DNA from: Euglena gracilis
Taxonomy: Eukaryota; Euglenida; Euglenophyceae; Euglenales
Assembly (NCBI GenBank): GCA_039621445.1
Contig: CP154957.1
Span: 3,156,504 to 3,220,503, forward strand
Direction: 5' to 3'
Length of the DNA: 64,000 nucleotides
Every line of letters starts with the position of its first letter. The stretch's first letter is position 1. Positions 12,871 to 23,950 of this stretch are shown here, one piece after another. The position numbers and the translations under genes were made by a program. The notes beneath the pieces were generated by a model. That model made no database searches. It was not told the origin of the DNA and worked only from the letters and a program-made list of their open reading frames with translations.

Positions 12871-13570
12871 ACCTAATAAAACATAAATAATAACCCCAAA
12901 AATACCTAACCCCCCCCGGGAGACGTTCTCCAGACAAGTCAGCAAGAACACAGGGTAGAGGACAGTTTCCCAGGCGGGTCCAGGTCAGAGGACAAAAATT
13001 GACATTTTCGACCCCCCGTGACAAAAAGAAAAACCCAGAAAAGCATTTTTTTCACAAAATTTGTCACCAGAACCCGAAAAAAATGTTTAGAATTTTTTAA
13101 TCCTGGAAATTGCCAACAAAAAATTCGAAACCTTTCAAAAACTTCTTACTTAGGAGATAGGCCAGCAGGTTCAAGGGCAGGAGGCAGGTCCTTATGAGGA
13201 CGGGTCAGGAGGTACGGGGGCAGAGGACAATATCCCAGGGAGGACATTTTCCTGGGGGGGTATTGAGATAGCAAGACCCGGGAGTTTTTCATGTTTGGGG
13301 GGTTATATATGGCAGCCCTAAACCATAGGGCCACGGGTGGGGCTGTACAGGAAGGCCTGGCGGGGGGAGTCAACCCCCCACCCACCACAGCACCGCTCAA
13401 GCAAGAACTTCGTCCTTCGTCCTTCGGAGGGGAACTCCTCCCCCAAATCGGGCCATTAAGAGCATTTCCCAAAAAAATTTTGGCGCTTTGCACCGACACC
13501 CGCCTCCAGCCCGGGACCCCGCTGGGGGGGGGGTCCAACCACAGACTCCCCCCTTCGGGGGGGGGGGGTC

Positions 13571-13882
13571 CGTACAATTTTTTACCAACCCCCCGGGGGG
13601 GGGAGGGGGGTCACTCCACTTTTCGGAAAACCAGTCAGTCACTTTTTTTTTGGGAAACCAGTCAGTCACTACCCCCCCCCCCCCCCGGCGGGGGTCGGTC
13701 ACTCTGGAATCCAAAAGGAAATTTGACCAAAAACGTGAAAAAAGGCCAATTTTTTTTCCGGCGCCAGGTCATTTTAGTGGTTTTTTTGCTGAGGGGGTCC
13801 GGGCCAAAAACCAGTCAGTCACTCTGAAAAAACCAGTCACCCCCAGGGGGGGGGGGTCGGCCAGAGACTCAGTGATTGTATG
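13571..13882. mobile_element. family D element, second copy
   Basis: CGTACAATTTTTTACC to CAGTGATTGTATG with the same CCAGTCAGTCACT blocks. The flank duplication is not evident. Confidence 0.75.
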
Positions 13883-13967
13883 CTTCCAAGTCAAAAAGAA
13901 GCCTGCTGTGGAACTGGGAGGGCCACTGTCAGTGGTGGGGCAGACACGGGCGGTGCGGCTCTGTTGC

Positions 13968-14017
13968 CTGATTGCGGCGGCCTCGGTCGCGGCTGTCCCG
14001 GCGGTCGCGGCTGTCCG
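13968..14017 (-). CDS. RS/RD tail exon 5
   Basis: Reads DSRDRRDSRDRGRRNQ. The acceptor is TGGAG, with a GC donor (CAG|GCAACA). It is a short exon of the same GC-rich composition as the other tail exons, embedded in AT-richer repeat DNA. Confidence 0.6.
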
Positions 14018-15183
14018 CTCCAGATCCCCGTCGGCCCTACCTTGCTGTTGGGGGGAGAGCAAGGGTTGGCCACAAGGAGTTAACAAGACTGTTGCTGCGA
14101 GGCCGTGTGTCCCTGGAAGAAACTCCCCAGGAGGAGGACAACACCCTGGGGACATACATAACATAAAAAAAAACCCGGTGGGGGTGTCCCGATCCCCTCA
14201 GATACATCACCAACCCCCACCCACCCACCCACCCAAAATTGGCTGCCGACCGTTGAATTTTTGGGGGTGGATGGGCTGGACTGACCCATGGCGCAGCCCA
14301 GGGGGTCAAACCACCCACCCACTCTCAAAAACCTACCCACCCGCGCCCTTACACCCAGGAGGGGGGGAGTCCGGGTCTTTCCATCGCCTAACTCAAAACC
14401 GAACGGGTTCCAAACATACCTGCCCTGTCCGGAAGTTGGCCTCAGCCAAAGTGGCTTTGAGTACATCCTTCGAGGCCAACATCCCAGGCAGGAGACTTCG
14501 GCACCAAAGGAATTTTTCCTTGCGGGGTGCTGTGGTGGGTGGGGGAGGGGGGGTCGACCCACCTCCCCCCCCCACCACATTCAATGAAAATCCACAAGAA
14601 GAATGGACAAAAAAGGGCCATATTTCGGCAAAGATGGGTCGAACTTTGGGGGGAAAAAGTGATTGCTGGCATCCTGACGCCATCGCCCATCGACCCAAAA
14701 CATTAAAAAATTGTATTTTTTTTCCAATTTTCAATTTTCGGCCCTGTTCGATACCCGGATCGGCCGTGGGCCATCCCTTAGGCCTGAGGGCGTTAAAGGG
14801 CGGTCCATAACGGGGAAAAAAAATAAGCCTGTCCCTTATGGACCTCCCTGGGCGTGAAAAAGAAACTTCCCGTCCCATATGCCCTGCCCACCCCAAACAC
14901 TGCCAAATTTCGATTTGAAGGATTTCGGTCATTTTGAATTCAATCATTTGATTTTCATCATGTTTCCCCCTCTTCTTGACAATTTGACAAGGTGCAAGAA
15001 ATTAAAACCTTGCGATTGCCAGGAAGCCAGCAGGACAAGAAAAAAAATTAATTATTTCTTCTTCTTCTTCTTCTTCTTATATTAATCATGTAATAATATT
15101 AATTAATAATATTATAATACTAATTAATGTGATTAATATAAAATTCATACAACATGAACACCCATCAAGGGGGAGAAGGTGAC

Positions 15184-15332
15184 CTGGCCACGCCGGTCGC
15201 GGCTGTCGCGGCGGCGGGGAGGGCTGTCCCGGCGGTCGCGGCTGTCGCGGCCGCGGTCACGGCTGTCGCGCCGGTCGCGGCTGTCGCGGCGGCGAGGGGG
15301 GCTGTCCCGCCGGTCAGGGGCTGGGCGGGAGC
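15184..15332 (-). CDS. RS/RD tail exon 4
   Basis: Reads SRPAPDRRDSPPRRRDSRD, RRDSRDRGRDSRDRRDSPP, then RRRDSRDRRGQ. Within it the block DRRDSPPRRRDSRDR occurs twice, pointing to internal duplication. The donor is CAG|GTCACC and the acceptor AAG. Confidence 0.8.
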
Positions 15333-15665
15333 CTTCCTCGCCCCGTTTGTTTCCCTCAGCACCGCATGCGCAAGGCCAAAAAAAACAACAACACACACGG
15401 GTGTTCAACATTTTGCTTCATTTCTTGCGGGCATTCCAATGACGGCCCCGAGTTTCCAACACGAAAATGACAACAATTGCAATCCGAACCATGCAATTTT
15501 TTACCGACTCCACTTCCACTCTTCCAAAAACAAGTCAATCACTTTCTTGGGGGGGGGAAATCAATCAGTACCAGGGTGCCTGGAATCCAGGGAAATTTTA
15601 AGTTAACCACAAGCGTGGAAAAAAAGGCCAAAAATTCTCCGGCACCTTTGGCACCGGGTCACTAC

Positions 15666-16131
15666 CATACATCTCTTTAAGGACCCCGGGGGGGGGGGTG
15701 CTGGGCTAGGGCTAGAAATTTGGGCTGGCTAGAAATTTGGGCTGGCTAGCCCGCCCCCCCCGGGGGGGGGGGGGGCTGGACCCCGGCTGGACCCGAACCG
15801 GGGCGAGCTGGACTGAAATCGGAAAAATGCCCAAAAATGACCTTCAAAACACAGTTTTGAAAAAATGATGCATCTGAAACCCCCCCAAAATGCCCCAAAC
15901 GCCCCCCAAACCCCATTTTTGGCCACTCTTGAACACAATTTTTCAAAAAATTTCGGCGCTTTGCGCCGAAAAATTTTGGGCTGGACCCCCAAAAAAGGGG
16001 CTGGCTAGCTGGGCTAGCAGCACCCCCCCCCGGGGGGGGGGTGCTGCTGCGGCTGGGCTGGGCCCATATCGGGGCTGGCTGCAGCCACCCCCCCCCCGGG
16101 GGGGGTTCGCAAAACCTTAGAGAGATGTATG
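15666..16131. mobile_element. family C element, perfect 8-bp duplication, nested in family D
   Basis: Ends CATACATCTCTTTAAGG and CTTAGAGAGATGTATG are flanked by GTCACTAC (15658-15665 and 16132-16139). A hairpin TTCGGCGCTTTGCGCCGAA lies at 15953. It interrupts a family D element. Confidence 0.9.
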
Positions 16132-16222
16132 GTCACTACCCTTCCCTGGGGGAGGGGGTTCAGGCCAAAAAATAATCAGGCACTCTGAAAAAACCAGTCA
16201 CCCCGAGGTCAGCCAGAGACTA

Positions 16223-16585
16223 CCCCCCCTTTGTCCAATGACTGGTAACCTCTGTCCTCCGACCGGGGGGGTCGTTGGACATAGGGTTGTGGCCAAAAAG
16301 GGGGGTCGTTGGACAAAAAAAAAAGTCGGCGGGTGCCCGGGACCCAACCCCCCCCCCAAAAGTCATTTTTTTCCTTCTGGCGCTTTGTGCCGAAAATTTT
16401 GAGCAAATTTGCCAAATTTTTGTCCAAAAATTGCCAAAAAATGGGATTTTGGCCAATTTTTGGCCGACTTTGGGCGCAAAAATTTCGGCCCAGCACGAAG
16501 CGTCGGGTTGAAAATCTGGGCAAACCTCTGAAAAGGTGTTTTCCGACCGAGGTGGTGGTGGTCGTTGGACATAGGGGGGGGGGGG
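16223..16585. mobile_element. family A element, deleted copy nested in family D
   Basis: Flanked by TA (16221-16222 and 16586-16587). The host sequence AGAGAC-TA-AGTGATTGTATG resumes exactly, matching AGAGACTCAGTGATTGTATG of the uninterrupted D copy at 13.87 kb. Confidence 0.85.
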
Positions 16586-16679
16586 TAAGTGATTGTATGG
16601 ACAGGGGGTGTTTGTTGGACCCTCTCCTGATTTCCCGCTTCACAATATCAATGCAAAATCTTGGCTCAGTGCAGGAAAC

Positions 16680-16860
16680 TGGCCATGGATTTTTTGGAGG
16701 TCGCTGGCGACCATCAGCCATGCCCCAGCGACCAGCAATCGGCCGACCACCAATCATTTGCCTGAGAACCAAGGGGTTGGCAGAAAAAATTTGGCCATGG
16801 CTTTTCGGTGGTCGCCAGCGTCTGTTGGCCATACTGGCGACCGGTCGCTGGCGCAGGTAA
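16680..16860. repeat. dispersed GTCGCTGGCGAC repeat
   Basis: GGTCGCTGGCGACCATC and ACTGGCGACCGGTCGCTGGC blocks. A diverged relative is found at 18.56-18.66 kb (TTGGCCATGGACTTTTTGGT). Not coding. Confidence 0.5.
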
Positions 16861-17089
16861 ATACCAATGGTAATCCACAGGTAAACGCCATACGCACCTG
16901 GCCTTTCCAAGAACAAAACTCGTGCACCGAAAATTTTTCATGTTGACCCCCAAATGGAAGTTGTTAAAAAGGTCTGGGCGGGTTTCAGGCAGGCTTCAAT
17001 TTAAAGGCATGTGGGGGGGTCCGGACCCCCCCCCCTCCGGTCCAGGAGGGGGGACACCCCCCACCCAACCCAGTGGGCGGTCTGGATGC

Positions 17090-17553
17090 CATACATCTCT
17101 TTAAGGACCCCGGGGGGGGGGGGTGCTGGGCTAGAAATTTGGGCTGGCTAGAAATTTGGGCTGGCTAGCCCGCCCCCCCCAGGGGGGGGGGGGGGGCTGG
17201 ACCCCGGCTGGACCCGAACCGGGGCGAGCTGGAATGAAATCGGAAAAATGCCCAAAAATGACCTGCAGAACACAGTTTTGAAAAAATGATGCATCTGAAA
17301 CCCCCCCAAAATGCCCCAAACGCCCCCCAAACCCCATTTTTGGCCACTTTTGAACACAGGTTTTCAAAAAATTTCGGCGCTTCGCGCCGAAAAATTTTGG
17401 GCTGGACCCCCAAAAGAGGGGCTGGCTAGCTGGGCTAGCAGCACCCCCCCCGGGGGGGGGGGGGGGGCGGCCGCGGCTGGGCTGGGCCCCAATCGGGGCC
17501 GGCTCCCTCTGCCCCCCCCCCGGGGGGTTCGCAAAACCTTAGAGAGATGTATG
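17090..17553. mobile_element. family C element, second copy
   Basis: Nearly identical to the 15.67-16.13 kb copy over its full length, with the same ends and a hairpin at 17375. No matching flank duplication. Confidence 0.85.
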
Positions 17554-17559
17554 GCCCGG

Positions 17560-18900
17560 GGGCGTCAATTGCCCGGGGGGGGGGGGGGGCGGGTAAGGGT
17601 AAAGATACTCCTGCAGATATTGGCCTGTCCCGCTCATCATTGTTGCATTGCCCTCCAGAGGATATTCAGCGAACCCAAAGAGCAACCCAAAAACATGGGG
17701 GAACCTCAGCGAGGTGTGTATTAACCCTAGTTGGGCGGCTCCTTGGGGTACCCGGTGAGACCAACCCCCTCTTACCTGTATGTTTGGCCCAATAATCACC
17801 CCTGTTGATGTTTTCAAGAGTTCTTAGACAAAAGACAAATATTGACAACATGAACAGAACAACTCCTTCTTTACCTTTTCACCCTCACTTAAGGAGAAAG
17901 GGCATTGGGACAATTAAGGTCACCCCCTCCCAAACAATACCCCCCCCTGGGGTATGTGTTTTTTCGCCTGAAGTCTCGGCCCAGGGGGGGGGTATTATTT
18001 GTGGGTATTATTTTTTTCAAAACTGTTGAAAATCCATAAGACACAAAATAACACCCCAAATCACCCCTTTTAGTCATCTTTTTTTTTGCACTTTTTCGCA
18101 AAAATTGACTGTTTTGGAGTGCAGATGATCCACAAAACCCCATTTTTCTGGTCATGTGTTACTGTGATATCTGATTTTCGACCAACCACATTTTTTCGGT
18201 CGAAAATTGAGGTCAGCACCCAAGAATATTGAGGTACTATTCTTTTTTCTCAATTGAAGACCCTAAGGGGGACATTATTTGGGGGAGGGTTTAGCCAAGT
18301 GTTGCAGCTTTCAATAGTGCAACGCCTCGTCCCACCAGCCAGCCTTTGTTCAGCCAACCTGAAATTTAAACTGCCGGGTAATGCAGAAATGAAAGCGGGG
18401 TAATGCAGTGAGGATTTTTTTTACCCAACCAGAACCATTTTTTGGTTGGGCCGCTGCCGACTGCGGGCTGCAGCCCAACCTCCCGTGAGCTGCATCCTGT
18501 GAACGACTCCTGTGCTTTTTTCACCAGGGGCAGCATTTGAATGGCAAATGGGAAAGAGTTTGGGCTCCGAGCAGAAAATTGGCCATGGACTTTTTGGTGA
18601 TCGCTAACAACCACTCTCTGGCGACTCGTTGCTGGCTGCCGTTGGTCATGCCAAGCGACCATTGGTGTTTGGGCCGACTAGTTGGTCCGACAACCAATAT
18701 TTGACCACCCCTCCCCTCTAAAACTGTTTTTAAGCCCCCCCCCCCGCTCAACTTTCTTCTTCAAAAACCATGTTCTATGTGGCCTGAAACCAGAGTTCGA
18801 TATGAGGAGGGCGTGCGGGGTTTAGGCGGGGGGGGGGGTGTCCCCCACCTCCTGGACCTGCACGCGAATACAAACGTGCATGCATGTGGACAAGAACATC
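17560..18900. other. intron sequence without recognised exon
   Basis: Lies between the 18.9- and 15.3-kb RS exons. It holds poly-C/G-bounded low-complexity DNA and the diverged GTCGCTGGCGAC relative; no coding island is visible. Confidence 0.4.
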
Positions 18901-18943
18901 AGGTCGTGAACACTTGTCAAAACCGGTGGCTGCGGTGCGCCAC

Positions 18944-19027
18944 GGCCCAGGTTGCGGCTGTCGCGGCGGTCCCGGCTGTCGTACCTGTCCCGGCTGTCAC
19001 GCCGGCCACGGCTGTCCCGTCGGTCGA
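18944..19027 (-). CDS. RS/RD tail exon 3
   Basis: Reads DRRDSRGRRDSRDRYDSRD then RRDSRNLG in near-perfect RDS/RDR repeats. The acceptor is CTGGAG and the donor GTGGCG. Joining it directly to the 19.4-kb exon shifts frame, so one border is misplaced or a small exon lies between. An internal GTACGA could also be a donor. Confidence 0.7.
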
Positions 19028-19396
19028 CTCCAGAAACACCTCAGAATTGCCCCAATCCAATCCCAGCACGGCGTGAATGTTATCCTCCCCACTGGTTCCC
19101 CAACAAAAAAAATGGCCGGTGTCTGGTGGTGTGGAAAAGCACATATGGCTGGCTCTAATCCGCATGGTATGATTAGTTTACATTGCCAGGATTCGACTCA
19201 TGAAGAATTGGCATGTCTGTCTGTCTGTTTGTTTATGTTTATTGGTATGTACATATACATACACATCAAATATCAAAACTGTCGCACGAAAGCTGTTCAG
19301 CAGCATACAAATCCTCATCTTACCCCCCCAACATATCTAAGAAAAGGGGTGGTGCTTAGAGAAGGAGGGGCAAGGTAGAGAACCTCCCTGCCAGGC

Positions 19397-19546
19397 CTTC
19401 TGGTCGTAGCGGTCGCGGCTGTCGCGGCGGTCGTTGTACTTCAGCTTTGCCGGGGACCGAGACCGGGAGCGGCGGTCGCGGGACCGGGAGCGGCCGCGGT
19501 CACGGTCGCGGTCATCGTACCCGCGGCGGCGGTCAGGGGCAGACCG
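19397..19546 (-). CDS. RS/RD tail exon 2
   Basis: Reads RSAPDRRRGYDDRDRDRG, RSRSRDRRSRSRSPAKL, then KYNDRRDSRDRYDQK. It is a dense RS/RD tract interrupted by PAKLKYN. The acceptor is GAAG, and a GC donor (AAG|GCCTGG) ends the exon in frame. Confidence 0.8.
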
Positions 19547-19649
19547 CTTCACAGGCGGCGGCCAGGCAACCAGGTGGAGGCCAGGCATTATGGCTTGGAA
19601 AATATATAAGCAAGCAGCTGTAAAATATGTATAATATAATATTTACAAT

Positions 19650-19780
19650 TAAATTACATAATATATAGGACTTATCGTAAATGTTGTTATGTTGTTATGT
19701 TGTTATATTATTATAATTTGTGTATTATCATTATTATTTGTATTATCATTTGTGTATTATTATTATTAAAATTCATTATC

Positions 19781-19819
<39 letters not shown>

Positions 19820-19860
19820 ATATAAATATAATAAATAATAAATATATAAATATGTGGCAG
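19650..19860. repeat. AT-rich microsatellite region with (AT)n
   Basis: GTTATGTTGTTATATTATTA repeats and a pure (AT)n run at about 19781-19816. Confidence 0.9.
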
Positions 19861-19968
19861 CAATAAATAAGCGACCCCCCAGAGGATTTTTCAGGACCTG
19901 GGGGGAGGGGGGGTCCGGACCAGGCATTATTTCTTTTAAGGCGAGTTAAAAAACCTTAACAAACCTTA

Positions 19969-20622
19969 CCCCCCCCCTATGTCCAATGACCGGTAACCTC
20001 TGTCCTCTGACCGGGGGGAGGGGGGGCGGTCGTTGGACATAGGGTGGTGACCAAAAAGGTGTCTTCTCACCTGGGGGGGGGGGGGGGGGGGGTGGTCGTT
20101 GGACACGGGGTCGGGGAAAAAAAAGTTTGCCGAAACCCCCCCAAACAGGTCAAAATTTTCTTTCCGGCGCTTCGCGCCCCCCGTTTCCAGCCCTGTCAAC
20201 AAATATTTCCTCAAATAGCACCCAAAACGTACCTTCACGCCGCGGTATTTCACAAAAAAAAAGATACCCAGTCGACAATCCCTGCATTCCATCAACCATC
20301 TTCACTTAATCATACAACCTAGCAAACACCCGAAAATGTCACGGTGGAATGTTGGGAGTGTGGTGAAGCTCCTTCAACAACCGCAAGCACTATCTCCCCG
20401 GTGGAGCGCTCGTAATGCACAAAACTCCCCAGAGGGAACATTTTAATGGACGATGGGCTGCGGGGTAGAGGACAAGGGCGGAAGAAAAGCCTTTCAGGGC
20501 TGGCAAACCTCCGGTTTTCACACACCTGCAAAAAAACAGCAAACCTCCGAAAAGATGTCCTCTGACCGGGGGGGGGGGGTGGTCGTTGGACATAGGGGGG
20601 TCGTTGTTGTTGGGGGGGGGGG
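19969..20622. mobile_element. family A element, second long copy
   Basis: About 650 bp, nearly the same as 5406-6020, including the ATGGGCTGCGGGGTAGAGGA stretch. TA precedes the left end; the right flank is not TA. It lies in the intron between the 21.7- and 19.5-kb exons. Confidence 0.8.
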
Positions 20623-21302
20623 AAAAAAATCACCCCGGGGAAGTTTTTCTTCCCTTTGATGACCTTAAAAAACCTTAAAAACTCTCCCCGAGAAAAAATT
20701 TTCTTGCACCAATGCTTTAAATTTCTGACCCTATTCAGGACATTTGCTTGCCTGTTGACAATAACTGTCCCCCATGGGCCGCCCTGATCCCCATGCTTCG
20801 CCCTAGGCTTCTTCTATCTTCGGGGCCTGACATTTTAGCTGAGGAAAAAAATGCCTTAAAAAACCTTAAAAAACGCCTTAAAAATTTGAGAAATCTCGTC
20901 TTAAAAAATAATGCCTGGTCCGGACCCGCCCACTCCCCAGCCCCTCCCCGGGGGGGGGGGGGGCTCAGCTGGACCCGCTTTTAGGGGATCAATTTTGGTA
21001 CAAAAAAAATTGGCGCTTTGCACCGAAAATAGAACAAAACCCCACCACCGGTGGATTTTTCTTCCCACTCTGCCCTTACGTTATGGCTGCCATATACATG
21101 ATAAATTATATCAAAAATATAATCAAAAATTCTTAAAGATGAAATAAAAAATTCCCAACGGCGAGGAACACATAAAGCAACAACCAACAAAAAGAATGCA
21201 CCCAAAAAACAAAAAAAAATGAAACTTAACCAAAACGTCGTTTTGCTGGTAGGGCTTTTTTTAACGACCCCCCACCCAAAAGCGAAAAATCCGTCACTTT
21301 CC

Positions 21303-21324
21303 AGCCGCCCAAAGGGCGGCTGGA
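21303..21324. repeat. CAGCCGCCC-AAA-GGGCGGCTGG hairpin
   Basis: The same small hairpin occurs at about 30268 and 36521. It resembles the GGCGC-TTC-GCGCC hairpin in size and in element context but has a different stem. Confidence 0.65.
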
Positions 21325-21666
21325 AATAAATAAATCTCGTTGACGGGGGGGGGGTCCCGGGCTGGAAAAAGGCTGCTGGTTGGAAAAAGGCTGCTGGCCC
21401 CCCCTGGGGGGGTCAAATTTTCTTAAGCTACGCCCTGGTTGGTAGTGTGTGGATGTGGGAGGATGTATCAAAAAAAATGCGGGATACATCCGCAGTCCTA
21501 GGTGGCAATTGTCTGGAAGATCATGGAACAAAAACCATCAATGCAGATCAGCTGTGCACATTTTTTTTGGAATTTTAAAACAAATTCATTGTCAGATTGA
21601 TTTTCCCTGCAAACAGGGGGGGAATGAGCAGTGTCAAAAGGTGTCATTTAATGACAGAATCCCCAC

Positions 21667-21780
21667 ATTGCGAAATGAATGATCGGGAGGCAGTCTGAGT
21701 GTAATCCCGGTCGTAGCTGCGCTCGCTGTTACGGTCATCATACCGATCCCGAGAACGGTCTTCAATGCGAGGGTATTTGG
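21667..21780 (-). CDS. RS/RD tail exon 1
   Basis: Reads AKYPRIEDRSRDRYDDRN then SERSYDRDYTQTASRSFIS. Alternating Arg-Asp and Arg-Ser is typical of the tails of U1-70K-like and other SR-related proteins. Borders are a GCAAG acceptor and a GTGGGG donor, the latter tentative. Confidence 0.75.
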
Positions 21781-22139
21781 CTTGCGGGCTCTCAGTGAGC
21801 ACGGCACCCCAAAATCACAAACACAGCCAAGGGGGACAGCATTTAAAACAGGGGGCAGAGAAAAATATTGAGCAAAATGCTGGGGATGCGAGACTGGATC
21901 CAAATCACCAAACCTGCACCTCCCCAAGTGAATGATAAAGGGAAGGAAACCAATGAAGAAGCATGCGGACAAAGCGAATGACAACGGGTGCAATGGAAAA
22001 ACAGTGGGGTCCAGAACCCATTGCGTCAAACCAATGAAATGCAAAACTCCCCTGGTAGAACAATTAAGCACAGTTGTGGGGGCCTTACAACCGTCGAATG
22101 CGCACAGCCCTGCCGGGGGGGGGGGGGGGCAAGGGGCAC

Positions 22140-22233
22140 CGTGGATTCCGCGGTCGTCGTCCCGCCGGCTGGTGCCAGACTCGAAGTCGTTGATCGCCTG
22201 GTGCAGCGCATACTCCGCGTGCCGGCGGTCGAG
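22140..22233 (-). CDS. KH domain 3b C-terminal helix exon
   Basis: Reads LDRRHAEYALHQAINDFE then SGTSRRDDDRGIH. The helix aligns with GSELKVMAAIEGK of the other type b repeats. The chain then passes into basic/acidic sequence leading to the RS tail. Borders are an AAG acceptor and GTGCCC donor. Confidence 0.8.
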
Positions 22234-22715
22234 CTTGTTGGCAGCAGGGTTGAGGGTGCCTTGAAAGTTGGCATGCAGTCACCGAGTTGGCGGACACGTC
22301 CAAGAGCCAAGTTCACCAACGAGCCGCCAAGTTGGCCTGCAGGAAGTTGGGCAACTTGGCTGCAACCAAACTCTGGGGGGTGGTCAAGTAAAAGACGGAT
22401 ATTTATGTTTAAAAATTGGGGGGGGGTTGTCAACGAGGTCCTCCTCAAAGGGTGGAGGGGTTGATCACTGAGCAGATTGTTGGACATTGGGAGGCTTTGC
22501 GCTATCATCACGCCTTGGTTATCGAAATGGGTCATGCGTTTTCTCTTCTTCTGCTTTTTTCGATTGACTACACCTTTTTCCCCACAAATTCACAACCTAA
22601 CCTCCCCCCCGGAGTAAACATCTGATAATCTGGGTGGTTTGAAAAAATGAGGCCGCCACTCCCACCAGAACAGCATTCGCACTCGGGTTCCCGACCCGCC
22701 CCCGCCCTGGGCAGC

Positions 22716-22838
22716 CCCGCACAGCACCAGCACGTCGGCCCCGTCCTTCTCGCGGGCCATGAACAGGAACGTGTTGGTCTCCTCCTCGATGGCGCGCAGC
22801 ACGTGCCCCTTGGACTCCATGAAGTGGCCCACGATGCC
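22716..22838 (-). CDS. KH domain 3b exon (N-terminal half)
   Basis: Reads GIVGHFMESKGHVLRAIEEE then TNTFLFMAREKDGADVLVLCG. It is the third 'type b' KH, with ESKG in the loop position. The acceptor is CGCAG, and a GC donor (GGG|GCTGCC) fits the frame. The preceding intron carries the whole 4.8-kb TIR element and a minisatellite. Confidence 0.85.
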
Positions 22839-22914
22839 CTGCGGGATGGCGGCAAGCCCCACCCCGGGACAACTGTGGGGAGAGCTCCGGGCCCGAGCAA
22901 GGACCCTCCCTAAC

Positions 22915-23113
22915 AGGGTTTTTTTAAGACCGGGGGGGGGAAGGGGGATCCCCAGGGGGCCCCCGGGGGGGGGGGGGGGGGGCAGGACCCACTCACTTTT
23001 CCCCGAAAACGGCCAAAAACAGCGAAAATGCTAAAAATAGCACTTTTTCAAAAAAAAATATATTAATAATATATATATATTAATAATTATATATATTAAT
23101 AATATATATATAT

Positions 23114-23171
<58 letters not shown>

Positions 23172-23334
23172 CGGCGCCTTCGGCGCCAAAAAGACTATCC
23201 CATCCCCCTGGGGGGGGGGAGGCTCGGCCAGACCCACCCCCCTACCCCCCCCCGGGGTCCAAGACTAAAAAAAAAACCCCTGCCCCCAAACAGCCACAGT
23301 GCACACAGGGGTCTTCTGAATTAAAAAGAAGGCT
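22915..23334. mobile_element. family F-related element
   Basis: The left end reads GGGTTTTTTTAAGACCGGG and the right end CTGAATTAAAAAGAAGGCTG. A central hairpin TTCGGCGCCTTCGGCGCC (23170) is preceded by a long (AT)n tract. It sits in the intron upstream of the 22.8-kb exon. Confidence 0.5.
23050..23170. repeat. (AT)n microsatellite
   Basis: ATATATTAATAAT followed by about 60 bp of pure AT, inside an F-related element immediately before its central hairpin. Confidence 0.9.
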
Positions 23335-23604
23335 GTTCGAGGAGGCGAAACCCAATATCATTGGGGATGCCTAACAAGCGGTGCCGGCACCGCTGGGGCA
23401 CCGCTTGGCACCGCTGGGGCACCGCTGGGGCACCGCTTGACACCACTGGCACCACTTGACACCGCTGGGACAGGAACCCATGGAATAATAACCCATGGGA
23501 AAAAATGCGGGGATTTCCCATAAGGAAGCACGAAAGCATCTCGTTGTGACCAAGCACCTCTGGTCACCAAGGGGAGGTGTGCCACAGGAGGTGGACTCAC
23601 GGTT

Positions 23605-23850
23605 GGTGGAACCGCGGCCGACCGCGGCCGGCCGCGGTCGGCCGCGGCCACCCTTCGTGGTGGAAAAACGGCTGACCGCGGTCGACCGCGGCCAGCCGCG
23701 GTTCCACTTTGGGAAATTTTTTTTTCTCAAAGTGGAACCGCGGTCGACCGCGGTCGACCGCGGTTCCACTTTCATGATTTTTGAACCACCCCGTGGTGGG
23801 ATGACGGTCAGCCGCGGTCAGCCGCGGCTGACCGTCATCCCACCACAGGC
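23605..23850. repeat. CCGCGG palindrome cluster, left
   Basis: Alternating GTGGAACCGCGG, GACCGCGGTCGACCGCGG and GATGACGGTCAGCCGCGG blocks form several nested hairpins, including arms that begin GTGGTGGGATGACGG. Confidence 0.85.
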
Positions 23851-23950
23851 AGCCATCACCAGCCTGCTCGCACTTGGGTATACCAAATAACGTGTGTGGC
23901 AAACAGCAACGGCTGAGCGAAGCAAAACACAAGGACGACAGAATGACAAT

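Larger units (their letters stand above)
15490..16599. mobile_element. family D element carrying two nested insertions
   Basis: CATGCAATTTTTTACC to GTGATTGTATG. It is interrupted first by a family C element (15666-16131) and then by a family A element (16223-16585). Removing both restores a D-like element of about 265 bp. Confidence 0.8.

Noticed and set aside
13488-14810. 440-residue plus frame
   Set aside because: Runs through a family D element and poly-G/C tracts; Pro/Gly-rich and antisense to an RS exon.
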